20,169 bases of DNA from JBQTIM01 sp052388135 (lineage in GTDB: Bacteria; Elusimicrobiota; Elusimicrobia; FEN-1173). The stretch covers positions 1-20,169 of the forward strand of contig JBQTIM010000103.1 in the NCBI GenBank assembly GCA_052388135.1, written 5' to 3'. The notes under the pieces were generated by a model, which made no database searches, was not told the DNA's origin, and saw only the letters and a program-made list of their open reading frames with translations. Position numbers and translations under genes: made by a program. Below, in pieces: positions 8,920-15,916 of this stretch (positions are counted from its first letter, which is position 1; every line of letters begins with the position of its first letter).

Positions 8920-9864
8920 TTACGCCCCCGCCGCAGGACGGTCCGGCGAAGAAGAGAGAAGCTCCGCGGCTCCCTGGCCCAACAATCTTTCCCCCAAAAC
9001 GGAGCCTATGTGGGCGGCCTGCGCCGGATCGCCTTCCAGCGATCCCCGAACCGCCGTCTTGCCGTCTTCCGAGATGACGAGGCCGTCCAGCTTCAGCTTG
9101 CCGCCTTCCTCCCGGGAGCAGGCGGCTTTGGGAACGCGGCAGCCTCCGCCCAGGGAAGCCAGAAACGCCCGTTCCGCCGCGGCGGCCCGGGCGCTGGGCG
9201 CGTGGTTCAGACGCGCAACCAGCTCCCGAACGGCGGCGTCCTTCTCGCGGGTTTCCACGCCCAGGCAGCCCTGGCCGGGCGCGGGCAGCATAAGATTTAA
9301 CGGGAGGATTTCCGAAACGTCCGCTTCGCGGCCCAGGCGGCGCACGCCGGCCAAAGCCACCACGATGGAATCCAGATCGCCGTTCAAGACTTTCTTGAGG
9401 CGCGTGTCCAGGTTGCCGCGCATATCCTCCACGCGGATGCTTTTCTTGGCCGCCAGAATCTGCGCCCGGCGGCGAGGAGAACCCGTTCCCACCACGGCGC
9501 CGCGAGGCAATTCCAGGAGCTGCTCCCCGAACCGGGAAACGACGCAGTCGCGGGGGTCCTCCCTCTCCAGGACGGCCGCCACCAAGAGGCCGTCGGGCTG
9601 GTGGACGGGAAGGTCCTTCAGGGAATGGACGGCCAGGTCCACGCGTCCGTCGAGCAAGGCCTCTTCGATTTCTTTGATGAAAATGCCTTTGCCGCCGAGG
9701 ACCGAAAGCGGCGTTTCCGACAGGGCGTCCCCGGTGGTTTTGATGACGACCAATTCGACGGCTGACTCGGGATCAAGTGCCGTGATTTTGGCGCGCACCG
9801 CGCCGGCCTGGGCCAAAGCCAAGGCGCTTCCTCGCGTGCCGAGACGCAAAGTTTTCGCGGGCAT
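8920..9864 (-). CDS. hemC: Porphobilinogen deaminase (hydroxymethylbilane synthase)
   Basis: HemC joins four porphobilinogens into hydroxymethylbilane on a dipyrromethane cofactor. The 314-residue protein has the catalytic Asp84 (AVHSLKDLP), the cofactor-binding arginines in GTGSPRRRAQ (126-135), MRGNLDTRL (148-156), PAPGQG (194-199), and the cofactor-attaching Cys242 in GGGCRVPKAA. Two substitutions are unusual: GTGSPRR for the common GTSSLRR, and PGQGC for PGQGA. The key charged residues are kept, so it should be active. It lies 75 bases after hemA and three bases before cobA-hemD. No Shine-Dalgarno sequence is visible before the ATG at 9864. Confidence 0.97.
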   Translation of the reverse strand: MPAKTLRLGTRGSALALAQAGAVRAKITALDPESAVELVVIKTTGDALSETPLSVLGGKGIFIKEIEEALLDGRVDLAVHSLKDLPVHQPDGLLVAAVLEREDPRDCVVSRFGEQLLELPRGAVVGTGSPRRRAQILAAKKSIRVEDMRGNLDTRLKKVLNGDLDSIVVALAGVRRLGREADVSEILPLNLMLPAPGQGCLGVETREKDAAVRELVARLNHAPSARAAAAERAFLASLGGGCRVPKAACSREEGGKLKLDGLVISEDGKTAVRGSLEGDPAQAAHIGSVLGERLLGQGAAELLSSSPDRPAAGA

Positions 9865-9939
9865 TTAATTGTGGGAAGGCGGGATTGGGGAAGACGAATG
9901 AGGACGCCGCCGGAGCCGGTTTGTCACGAACCCGGCGCC

Positions 9940-11025
9940 CTAAGCGTTGGTGGTGGCCAGCGGGTCCGGGGGCGCGGACCGGAGGCTCCCCGCGCCGTCG
10001 AGCGGAGCCGCTGCAAAGCGTTCGCCGAACTCGTGGGCGGCCTCGTCCACGAGGGACTCGGCTTTGAGAATTTCCTGCTTGCGCCGGGCCACGCTGTCCC
10101 GGACCACGCCCTCCAGGTCGTCTATGTTGTAGAGGTAAACGTCCTGGAACGTGTGCGCGGCGGGATCCACGTCGCGGGGAACGGCCATATCGATCAGAAA
10201 AAGAGGGCGGCCCCGGCGATTCTTTACCGCGTGTTCGATTTCCGCCAAACTGATGACCGGAAGCGGGGAGCCCGTGGAGCAAAGCACCACGTCGGCGCGG
10301 GCCAGCTCGTCGCGGAGATTCTCGAACGGCGCGGCGCGCCCGCCGAAGCGCTCGGCCAGCTCCCGGGCCTTGGCCTCTGTGCGATTGACGACCGTCAAGG
10401 CGCCCGGGTTCTGGGCGGCCAGGTGCCGGGCGGACAGCTCCGCCGTCTTCCCCGCGCCCACGACGAGCACCCGGTTGTCCTTCAAATCGCCGAAAATTTT
10501 TTGCGACAGCGCCACGGCCGCGCCCGCCACGGACGTCGGACCTTCGGACACGGCCGTCCGGCTCCGCACGGTCTTTCCCGCGTGGAGGGCCCGCTGAAAA
10601 GCCAGGTTGGTCTGCTTGCCCGTGGACCCGGCGGCGCGGGCCAGCTCGGAGGCCCGCTTCACCTGGCCGAGAATCTCCGTTTCCCCCACCACCATGGACT
10701 CCAAGCCGGCCGCCACACGGAAGAGATGGCGCACCGCCGCCGATCCGCGAAGAAGATAAAACGCCTCTTCCGGCAGCGCGCTCTTGGCGCGGTCCTGGAG
10801 GATGCGGCGCAAGGAAGCGCCCCCCTTGTCGAAAGACTCGCCCGCCGCGTAAATTTCGAGCCGGTTGCAGGTGGACAACGCCACGGCCTCGGACACGACG
10901 CCGCCGGCCCGCACGGCGCGCAAGAGGGCCTCCGTCTCCGCTTCCGGAACGGACAACGCCTCCCGCTGCTCGACGGAAGCGGTTTTATGGGAAACGCCTA
11001 GAAGGAAGAGTTTATCGATGGTCAA
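9940..11025 (-). CDS. hemA: Glutamyl-tRNA reductase, short form lacking the C-terminal dimerisation domain
   Basis: HemA reduces glutamyl-tRNA to glutamate-1-semialdehyde with NADPH, the entry step of the C5 pathway. Visible are GVSHKTA (10-16), the catalytic cysteine Cys53 in ALSTCNRLEIY, His100 in HLFRVAAGLESMVVGETEILGQ, the Rossmann motif VLVVGAGKTA, and the long spinal helix near 301-336. The protein stops at 361 residues with a Gly/Pro/Ala tail, whereas most family members run to about 400-430 with a dimerisation domain. Only 75 bases separate its stop from hemC, so no frameshifted remnant fits. The start codon is TTG and overlaps the preceding stop as TTGA. A weak GGGGA lies about 11 bases upstream. 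Confidence 0.94.
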   Translation of the reverse strand: MTIDKLFLLGVSHKTASVEQREALSVPEAETEALLRAVRAGGVVSEAVALSTCNRLEIYAAGESFDKGGASLRRILQDRAKSALPEEAFYLLRGSAAVRHLFRVAAGLESMVVGETEILGQVKRASELARAAGSTGKQTNLAFQRALHAGKTVRSRTAVSEGPTSVAGAAVALSQKIFGDLKDNRVLVVGAGKTAELSARHLAAQNPGALTVVNRTEAKARELAERFGGRAAPFENLRDELARADVVLCSTGSPLPVISLAEIEHAVKNRRGRPLFLIDMAVPRDVDPAAHTFQDVYLYNIDDLEGVVRDSVARRKQEILKAESLVDEAAHEFGERFAAAPLDGAGSLRSAPPDPLATTNA

Positions 11026-11708
11026 CGAAGATTATTCCCCGGAGATGCGCCGTTATCCCTGCCGCCTGGGAAAACATCGGCCGCGTCCGTGGTTTTATGC
11101 ACGATGATGGAGAAGTTTTTCGGCTTGCCGGCCGCCCGGGTCATGATCCAGGAGCGGGTGCTTCCTTTATCCGCTTCGCCCGTGTTCGCGCGCAGGACCG
11201 TGAACGATGGATCCAGCTGAAACCGGGTTATGACCTCTTGATCCTCGGCGCGGTTCACTTTAAAATCCAGCACGTTGGCCTTGGCCGGAACATAGGGACA
11301 AGAAACTGAAAAAACGACGTTCACGGACGCAGTCCTTGAAAAGTCCTTTGGTTTTCGTTTGGGCAGTCCCCGAGCCGTCACTTGAATGGATTGAATCGGC
11401 CGAGGCTCCCAATCCACGCTGAGCGTGCAGCGCTCGGTAAACAGAGGCGCAAGGTTTTGAGAAAAAGTGGTCTCCTCTTGGGGCGAAATCTCCCCGTTCT
11501 TGTCCGTGTCCACTCTCGACCATAAATCGGCCAAAGCCGCGCCTTGGAATGTTTGGGTCTGGTTTAAAGTGATAACCCCGGGCGTCACAAGGATGTCCGT
11601 CGTTTTGATTGTGGAGACCGCCTCTTCCGCGACCGCGGCTCCGCCTCCGCCGGCCAGCAGGAATGCCAGCGCCAAAATTGCACGTCCGATGGATCGTTTC
11701 CCAACCAT
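11022..11708 (-). CDS. Secreted EF-hand protein of unknown function in the haem operon
   Basis: I do not recognise this 228-residue protein beyond its parts. It begins with a signal peptide (basic start, hydrophobic residues 10-19, likely cleavage after AVA at 27), so it should be exported. Residues 67-78 form a complete EF-hand calcium loop, DTDKNGEISPQE, with acidic or polar ligands at loop positions 1, 3, 5, 9 and 12. The rest looks beta-rich and contains two cysteines (94 and 137) that could form a disulfide. Its codons look less GC-biased than those of its neighbours. I chose the ATG at 11708 over one at 11726 because GGAGG lies five bases before it. Its stop overlaps the hemA start as TTGA. 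A palindromic element lies 21 bases upstream of its start. Confidence 0.75.
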   Translation of the reverse strand: MVGKRSIGRAILALAFLLAGGGGAAVAEEAVSTIKTTDILVTPGVITLNQTQTFQGAALADLWSRVDTDKNGEISPQEETTFSQNLAPLFTERCTLSVDWEPRPIQSIQVTARGLPKRKPKDFSRTASVNVVFSVSCPYVPAKANVLDFKVNRAEDQEVITRFQLDPSFTVLRANTGEADKGSTRSWIMTRAAGKPKNFSIIVHKTTDAADVFPGGRDNGASPGNNLR

Positions 11709-11713
11709 GGTAG

Positions 11714-11718
11714 CCTCC
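11714..11718 (-). promoter_or_regulatory. Strong ribosome-binding site deciding the EF-hand gene start
   Basis: GGAGG on the minus strand with a five-base spacer (CTACC) before the ATG at 11708. The upstream in-frame ATG at 11726 has no such site. It is one of the best ribosome-binding sites in the window, so hemA translation, coupled to this gene, may depend on it. Confidence 0.7.
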
Positions 11719-11729
11719 GTTGGCATTTA

Positions 11730-11895
11730 GAGCCTATCTCAACAACCCCATTTGGGGCCTGCAACTTTGGCTTTCGGCCTGCGCCTTCGCAAAATTTCCC
11801 TTACATACTTCGTCAAGTATGCTCGGGAAATTTTGCTTCGGCTCGGCTCGAAATCCAAAGTTTCGCTCCTCAAAGCGGGTTAGTGAGACAGGCTC
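11730..11895. mobile_element. 166-bp imperfect palindrome, MITE-like
   Basis: The two halves are inverted, imperfect copies of each other. They start GAGCCTATCTCA on the left and, on the opposite strand from the right, GAGCCTGTCTCA. The innermost stem is CATACTT / AAGTATG around a CGTC loop (11804-11821). Just outside, GCAAAATTTCCC (11789-11800) pairs perfectly with GGGAAATTTTGC (11825-11836), followed by CTTTGG/CCAAAG stems further out. The element is flanked by TTA on both sides (11727-11729 and 11896-11898), as expected for a 3-bp target duplication. It encodes no protein. The ends and the duplication recall IS5-family elements, but that assignment is inference. The right flank is also the ccsA stop codon. 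Confidence 0.65.
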
Positions 11896-12813
11896 TTAGT
11901 GGCCCCCCAAAAAGCCGTGCGTCCTCGATAGATAGTTTACCCCCACATAGGTGAATAATACAACGGCGAAGCCGGCCAGGGAAAGATAGGCGGTTCGGCG
12001 GCCCCGCCATCCGGCGCCGAAACGAGCCGTCAAATAAAACAAATAGATAAGCCAAGTGATCAGGGACCAAACCTCTTTGGGATCCCACCCCCAGGCCCTC
12101 CCCCAGACCGTGTGAGCCCAGCCGGCGCCCAGGGCCAGGCCCGCGGTCAGCAGCGGAAAAGCCGCGGCGATGAGGACGAAGATCAATCGGTCCATGTCTT
12201 CCAGCGGAGGCAGGCGGTAGCAAAGCTCTCCGGGCTTGCGGGATTTGAGTTGATGCTCCTGAACGAGGTAGGCCAATCCCACGCCGAAGGCGTTGGCGAA
12301 GGCGGCGTAAGAAGCGAAAACAAGAGGTACGTGCACCGTCATCCAAGACGTCGGCAGCGCGGGTTGGGCGGGAGAAAAGGCGCGGACGGACTTTGCCAGG
12401 GCGCAGAGTTCGGCGAAGCCGGTCATGCCGGACCCTCGCGCGGCGGAAATCGCCGGGGCGAAGGCCGCGCCGAGGGCGAGGCATGCCCAGGGCAGGACGA
12501 AGACGCCCAATATGGGCATGCGCGATCTGGCTTGCACGATCAGGAAGGCCGCCGCGATGAGGAAAGCGAAAAGGGAAAAACTTTCGAACCAGTTTCCCCA
12601 GGGGAAATACCCGCCGTGGCCGGGGAGGGACCGCGCGGCTACGGCGCGGAACGCCAGGCTCAGCCCGTGCAAAGCCACGGCGGCGCCGAGGACCCCGTGG
12701 CCCAGGCGGCTGAGCCGTTCCCGGCGCGTGAGGCCGTAAGCCAAATACAAACCGAAGGCGATCCAATAGCCGGGAAAGGCGGAGTAGAAGGAAAAGATTT
12801 CCAGCGTTTCCAT
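11896..12813 (-). CDS. ccsA: CcsA/ResC-type cytochrome c assembly (haem handling) protein
   Basis: A 305-residue polytopic membrane protein with about eight hydrophobic segments. The tryptophan-rich WWD-type motif WGRAWGWDPKEVWSLITW lies at about 237-254, and a likely haem-ligand histidine is at 161 (TVHVPLVFASYAAF). CcsA works with CcsB/ResB to move haem out of the cytoplasm and attach it to apocytochrome c in System II assembly. No ccsB/resB is visible here. Its start shares one base with the stop of the Met8-like gene (TGATG), so the two are coupled. Its position in a tetrapyrrole operon fits a haem role. Its TAA stop abuts the palindromic element. Confidence 0.9.
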   Translation of the reverse strand: METLEIFSFYSAFPGYWIAFGLYLAYGLTRRERLSRLGHGVLGAAVALHGLSLAFRAVAARSLPGHGGYFPWGNWFESFSLFAFLIAAAFLIVQARSRMPILGVFVLPWACLALGAAFAPAISAARGSGMTGFAELCALAKSVRAFSPAQPALPTSWMTVHVPLVFASYAAFANAFGVGLAYLVQEHQLKSRKPGELCYRLPPLEDMDRLIFVLIAAAFPLLTAGLALGAGWAHTVWGRAWGWDPKEVWSLITWLIYLFYLTARFGAGWRGRRTAYLSLAGFAVVLFTYVGVNYLSRTHGFLGGH

Positions 12814-13439
12814 CAGTGGACAATCTCCCGCAGGATCCGCCGCTTGAGGCGCGCCGGCTCCTTAGGGAGCCGTTGGATCCCGCCGTGGGTCAACAGCGTG
12901 CGCAAAAACCGGCCGCGCCTTTTCATGGGAATGCGGCGAAGGAGCGGGCGGAGGCGGCCCAGCCGCCGCGCCAGGGCGGCGTATTCCGGGCCGAAAAGCG
13001 TTTTCAGGCGGCGAGCGGCGAAGCCCGCCAGCGCCGGGCTGGCACCCCCTGTGGAGACGGCGAACGTCAGGACGCCCCGCCGCGCCACGGCCGGCGCGAT
13101 GAAACCGCACAGGGCCGGATCGTCCACCACGTTGCACCACACGCCGCGGCGGAGGCACAGCTCCGACACGCGCTTATTGACGGCGCGGTCGTCGGTGGCC
13201 GCCACCGCGAGCCAGGGGCGGGTTTTCCCCGCCAGGTCGCCGGGCCGGAAAGTCCGCCGCAGAACGCGCGCCCGCCTAGGAAAGGCGCCGCGCACCTCGG
13301 GCGCCACCACCGTGACCCGGGCACCGCTCCGAACCAGTTCCCTCGCCTTGCGCCGCGCCACGGAGCCGCCCCCGACGACCAGGCAGTGCTTTCCGGCGAG
13401 GTCGAGGAAGACGGGATAGTGTGCCGCGGCGCGCTTCAT
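12813..13439 (-). CDS. Precorrin-2 dehydrogenase / siroheme synthase N-terminal (Met8/CysG-N-like)
   Basis: A 208-residue cytoplasmic protein matching the NAD-dependent N-terminal half of CysG and yeast Met8p. It has PVFLDLAGKHCLVVGGG and SVARRKA (about 9-32), VAATDDRAVN, and CNVVDDPALCGFIAPA followed by STGGASPALA. It oxidises precorrin-2 to sirohydrochlorin and in some relatives also inserts iron. The methyltransferase half found in CysG is instead fused to HemD in this operon, so the two proteins together cover uroporphyrinogen III to sirohydrochlorin. It is the first gene of the unit, behind an extended -10 box, with no obvious Shine-Dalgarno sequence before the ATG at 13439. Confidence 0.9.
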   Translation of the reverse strand: MKRAAAHYPVFLDLAGKHCLVVGGGSVARRKARELVRSGARVTVVAPEVRGAFPRRARVLRRTFRPGDLAGKTRPWLAVAATDDRAVNKRVSELCLRRGVWCNVVDDPALCGFIAPAVARRGVLTFAVSTGGASPALAGFAARRLKTLFGPEYAALARRLGRLRPLLRRIPMKRRGRFLRTLLTHGGIQRLPKEPARLKRRILREIVH

Positions 13440-13465
13440 GGAAGGTTCATGGGGAATTCAGCCTA

Positions 13466-13474
13466 ATAATACCA
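13466..13474 (-). promoter_or_regulatory. Extended -10 promoter candidate for the tetrapyrrole operon
   Basis: The minus strand reads TGGTATTAT, an extended -10 (TGN plus TATTAT), in the 65-base gap between the YfhO-family gene and the Met8-like gene. Transcription would begin some 20 bases before the ATG at 13439. No good -35 hexamer is seen, as is often so for extended -10 promoters. Confidence 0.45.
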
Positions 13475-13504
13475 GATTTGCCGGCTTTTGCGGGCAGACG
13501 CGCT

Positions 13505-15826
13505 TCATTTCCCGGCGGCCGCCGGCGCTGTCCGGCTCTCTTTTTCGGGCGGAAAGAAACACAGGCCGGCCGCCGCGCATTGAAGCAAGCCGGCCAATCC
13601 TTGGGCCGCCGCGAACAGGTGAAAGTTCTCCATGGACACGAACATCCAGGGTTCCGGCGAGAAGGCATTGGCGTAAGGCTGTCCGGGGCCGAAGTTGTAA
13701 AGAGACATTCCTATATAGATCAGGCCGGAAGCGGCCAGGCACAGGCCCAGCGCGAAGCGGCCGGGAGGGGCCGGTTTTCTCCCGCGCCGCCGGCCCGCGA
13801 AGAGCGCGATCCATCCGAACAGGAGCGCCACGCCCAGGCCCGCGAAAAAGTAAGGCGCCTCGTAACGCAGGAGAAGCGTTTCGTCCCCCTTTTTAAAAAA
13901 TATCTTTCGGAAGGCGCCGGATTCGGTTAGGGCGCGGGGTTCGGCTCCCGCGAACGCTTTCCAGCCTGGATAGTAAGCGTCTCCCACCACCAGCTCTCCA
14001 TCGGCGGCGGCGGGCGCCGCGAGCTTGAGGAGCATCCCGTTGGGAGTGTCCTGCGCCGCTTCCGCCGGCGCCGCCGTCCCCTGCAAGGTTCGAAGGCGAG
14101 GCAGGCCGGACACGGGCCGCCAGGAGAAAGAGGCATCCACTTGCGAAGGATCGGACACATCGATCAGATGCGCCACGCCGAGCTCCTTAAGGGCGGCCTC
14201 GCCTTCGTTTCCGCCCGCGTAGGAACGGCGGTGGAGATCGTCCATGCTGCGAAGGGTGTGGTTCGTTATGCTTTTGGCCTCCTTCACGTGGAAAGGCAAA
14301 CCTTGTGAAATAAGGCTGAATTCCTTGACGGACAGCCAGGAGGAAAAGGTGTTGGTTCCGACGGTGTCGTCCGGCAACTCCCCATACCGCCATTCTTCCA
14401 CGGCCTTCGTTTCCATGAGCCGGCCCGGAGACTTCTGCAGAGTTTCCACGAAGGGGCTCTTGTGGCTGAGGAACGCGGGTTGCGTGTAGAGGTAGATAGG
14501 TTTCAAATTGAACGCGAACAGATCGGCCGCCACCACCGCGGCGGCGGCCAGGCGCCAGCGCGGCGCCAGACCGGCGGCTCCGCGGGAGGCCAAGAGCGCG
14601 AGGCCCAGGGCGGTCAGCCACATCCATTGCGCGGGAAACCTGAATAAAGACAGGCCCGGCAGGACGTGATAAAGCGCGCGGTAAAGCGGCGTGTGACCGC
14701 CCAGCGAAAGCGCGATGCCGGCGATCAGCAGGGCCGCGGGCGCCGCCGCTTTGCCGGGCTTGTTCCTGAAGGCCGCCGCGGCGAGCAAAAGAGCCGCCGG
14801 CCCGGCGTAAAAAAGCGTGATGGCCGGATCGCCCGCCACGGCCGGCCTCCAATGGATCCACAGGGGAGCGAAGAGGAATTTCAGAAGCTGAAGGGGCGGC
14901 TGGGAGAAACGGACGGCCGTTTCAAAATCCAGGGCCCCGGAGCGGACCGACTGGCGGATCAGCTCCCAGGACGGCAGGACTTGGAAGGCGGCCAAAAGGA
15001 TTCCGGCGCCCAGCGCGGCGCCCGTTTTCAGCCAAAGGGCGGGCCGTTCCCGTTCGGCCGCCGAAAAGACCGCCATGGCCAGAATCGTCATGTAAAAATA
15101 TTGAAAGTTTCCGGCCAGGAGCTGAAGCGCGGCGCCCGCGGACACCCAACGCCAGGCGCGGCGGTCCCAGGCGTGGAGGAGGAAGGGCGTCCACACCAGG
15201 CCGGCGAAGTGGCTCATGTAACCCATGTGCGCGGTCACGTAAGCGTTGAAGGCCAGCAGGGCGCCCGCGACGCCGGAGGAAAGCGCGTCCACGCCCCGGT
15301 CGCGCGCCCAAAGATAAGTGAACAGGTAAAGCAGAAAAAGATGGATGAACAGCCAAAAACGGAAGCCGGCCGGATAGCCCCAGAGGTGCAAGGCCAGATT
15401 GAGCGGATAAAAAGCCCCGGACAGCGGGTCGGCCATGAAGGGTGCGCCGCAATTGCTCCAAGGGTTCCAGAGGGGCAGAACTCCGTTCTGCAGATATTCC
15501 CCCGCGAGGGCGCTTTGCGGGTGAAAAAAATAAAGGAACAAGGCGTTGGAGGGCATCCACCCGCGCAGGAAAACCATTTCCCAGAAAAGCACGATGAGAA
15601 GGGCGCCCGCGGCGAGAAGGTAGCCGTCGCGTCCGGTCAGGGGCTCGCCGGGCGCTTGACCGGGCCGGCGCAAAAGACGCAGGCCCAAGAGAGCGGCCGC
15701 CGAAAGGGCGGCGCCAAGCGCCAAGGCGTATCCGATCTTGCCTTGCGGAAAAAATTGCAGGGAAGTGGAAAGCCGCGCGGGGAAAGCGATCCAAACCGTC
15801 CACCACAAAACCGCTTGAACGATCAC
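13505..15826 (-). CDS. YfhO-family (GT-C-like) integral membrane protein
   Basis: A 773-residue membrane protein with many hydrophobic helices. The YfhO signature lies after the second or third helix: FFHPQSALAGEYLQNG, then LPLWNPWSNCGAPFMADPLSGAFYPLN. A soluble stretch follows, ending with the usual DAYYPGWKAFAG segment, before the last helices. Bacillus YfhO-type proteins are linked to glycolipid or lipoteichoic-acid glycosylation, and many relatives are uncharacterised. A lipid-linked sugar transferase role is inferred from the fold family only. The annotated start is GTG at 15826, without a well-spaced Shine-Dalgarno sequence. The frame is open all the way back to the glmS stop but holds no ATG, GTG or TTG there, so a CTG or ATT start cannot be excluded. 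Confidence 0.85.
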   Translation of the reverse strand: MIVQAVLWWTVWIAFPARLSTSLQFFPQGKIGYALALGAALSAAALLGLRLLRRPGQAPGEPLTGRDGYLLAAGALLIVLFWEMVFLRGWMPSNALFLYFFHPQSALAGEYLQNGVLPLWNPWSNCGAPFMADPLSGAFYPLNLALHLWGYPAGFRFWLFIHLFLLYLFTYLWARDRGVDALSSGVAGALLAFNAYVTAHMGYMSHFAGLVWTPFLLHAWDRRAWRWVSAGAALQLLAGNFQYFYMTILAMAVFSAAERERPALWLKTGAALGAGILLAAFQVLPSWELIRQSVRSGALDFETAVRFSQPPLQLLKFLFAPLWIHWRPAVAGDPAITLFYAGPAALLLAAAAFRNKPGKAAAPAALLIAGIALSLGGHTPLYRALYHVLPGLSLFRFPAQWMWLTALGLALLASRGAAGLAPRWRLAAAAVVAADLFAFNLKPIYLYTQPAFLSHKSPFVETLQKSPGRLMETKAVEEWRYGELPDDTVGTNTFSSWLSVKEFSLISQGLPFHVKEAKSITNHTLRSMDDLHRRSYAGGNEGEAALKELGVAHLIDVSDPSQVDASFSWRPVSGLPRLRTLQGTAAPAEAAQDTPNGMLLKLAAPAAADGELVVGDAYYPGWKAFAGAEPRALTESGAFRKIFFKKGDETLLLRYEAPYFFAGLGVALLFGWIALFAGRRRGRKPAPPGRFALGLCLAASGLIYIGMSLYNFGPGQPYANAFSPEPWMFVSMENFHLFAAAQGLAGLLQCAAAGLCFFPPEKESRTAPAAAGK

Positions 15827-15876
15827 GGCTCCGGCGGCGGCCGTCGAAATTTCCAGCGGCCGGAGCCGGGGCGGCG

Positions 15877-15893
15877 AAAAAGACCGTCCGGTC
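15877..15893 (-). terminator. Weak terminator-like hairpin between glmS and the YfhO-family gene
   Basis: On the minus strand GACC, a GGAC loop, GGTC and five T residues follow the glmS stop. The stem is only four base pairs, so any effect would be partial attenuation. Confidence 0.2.
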
Positions 15894-15916
15894 GGGAACG
15901 CCGGCGTCCGGATGGC

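Noticed and set aside
9865..9939. Frameshift explaining the short HemA
   Set aside because: The 75-base gap is too short to encode the missing dimerisation domain in any frame, and hemC begins normally after it.
11709..11726. Earlier ATG for the EF-hand protein, adding six residues
   Set aside because: It has no Shine-Dalgarno sequence, whereas the ATG at 11708 has GGAGG at five bases. The extra residues also weaken the signal peptide start.
11870..12823. 317-codon minus-strand frame overlapping ccsA
   Set aside because: It is a frame-shifted shadow of ccsA, Arg/Pro-rich, without membrane segments or motifs.
13479..13496. Intrinsic terminator after the YfhO-family gene
   Set aside because: The stem has one mismatch and is followed by AATCTGG rather than a U-run, so it was kept only as an unexplained hairpin.
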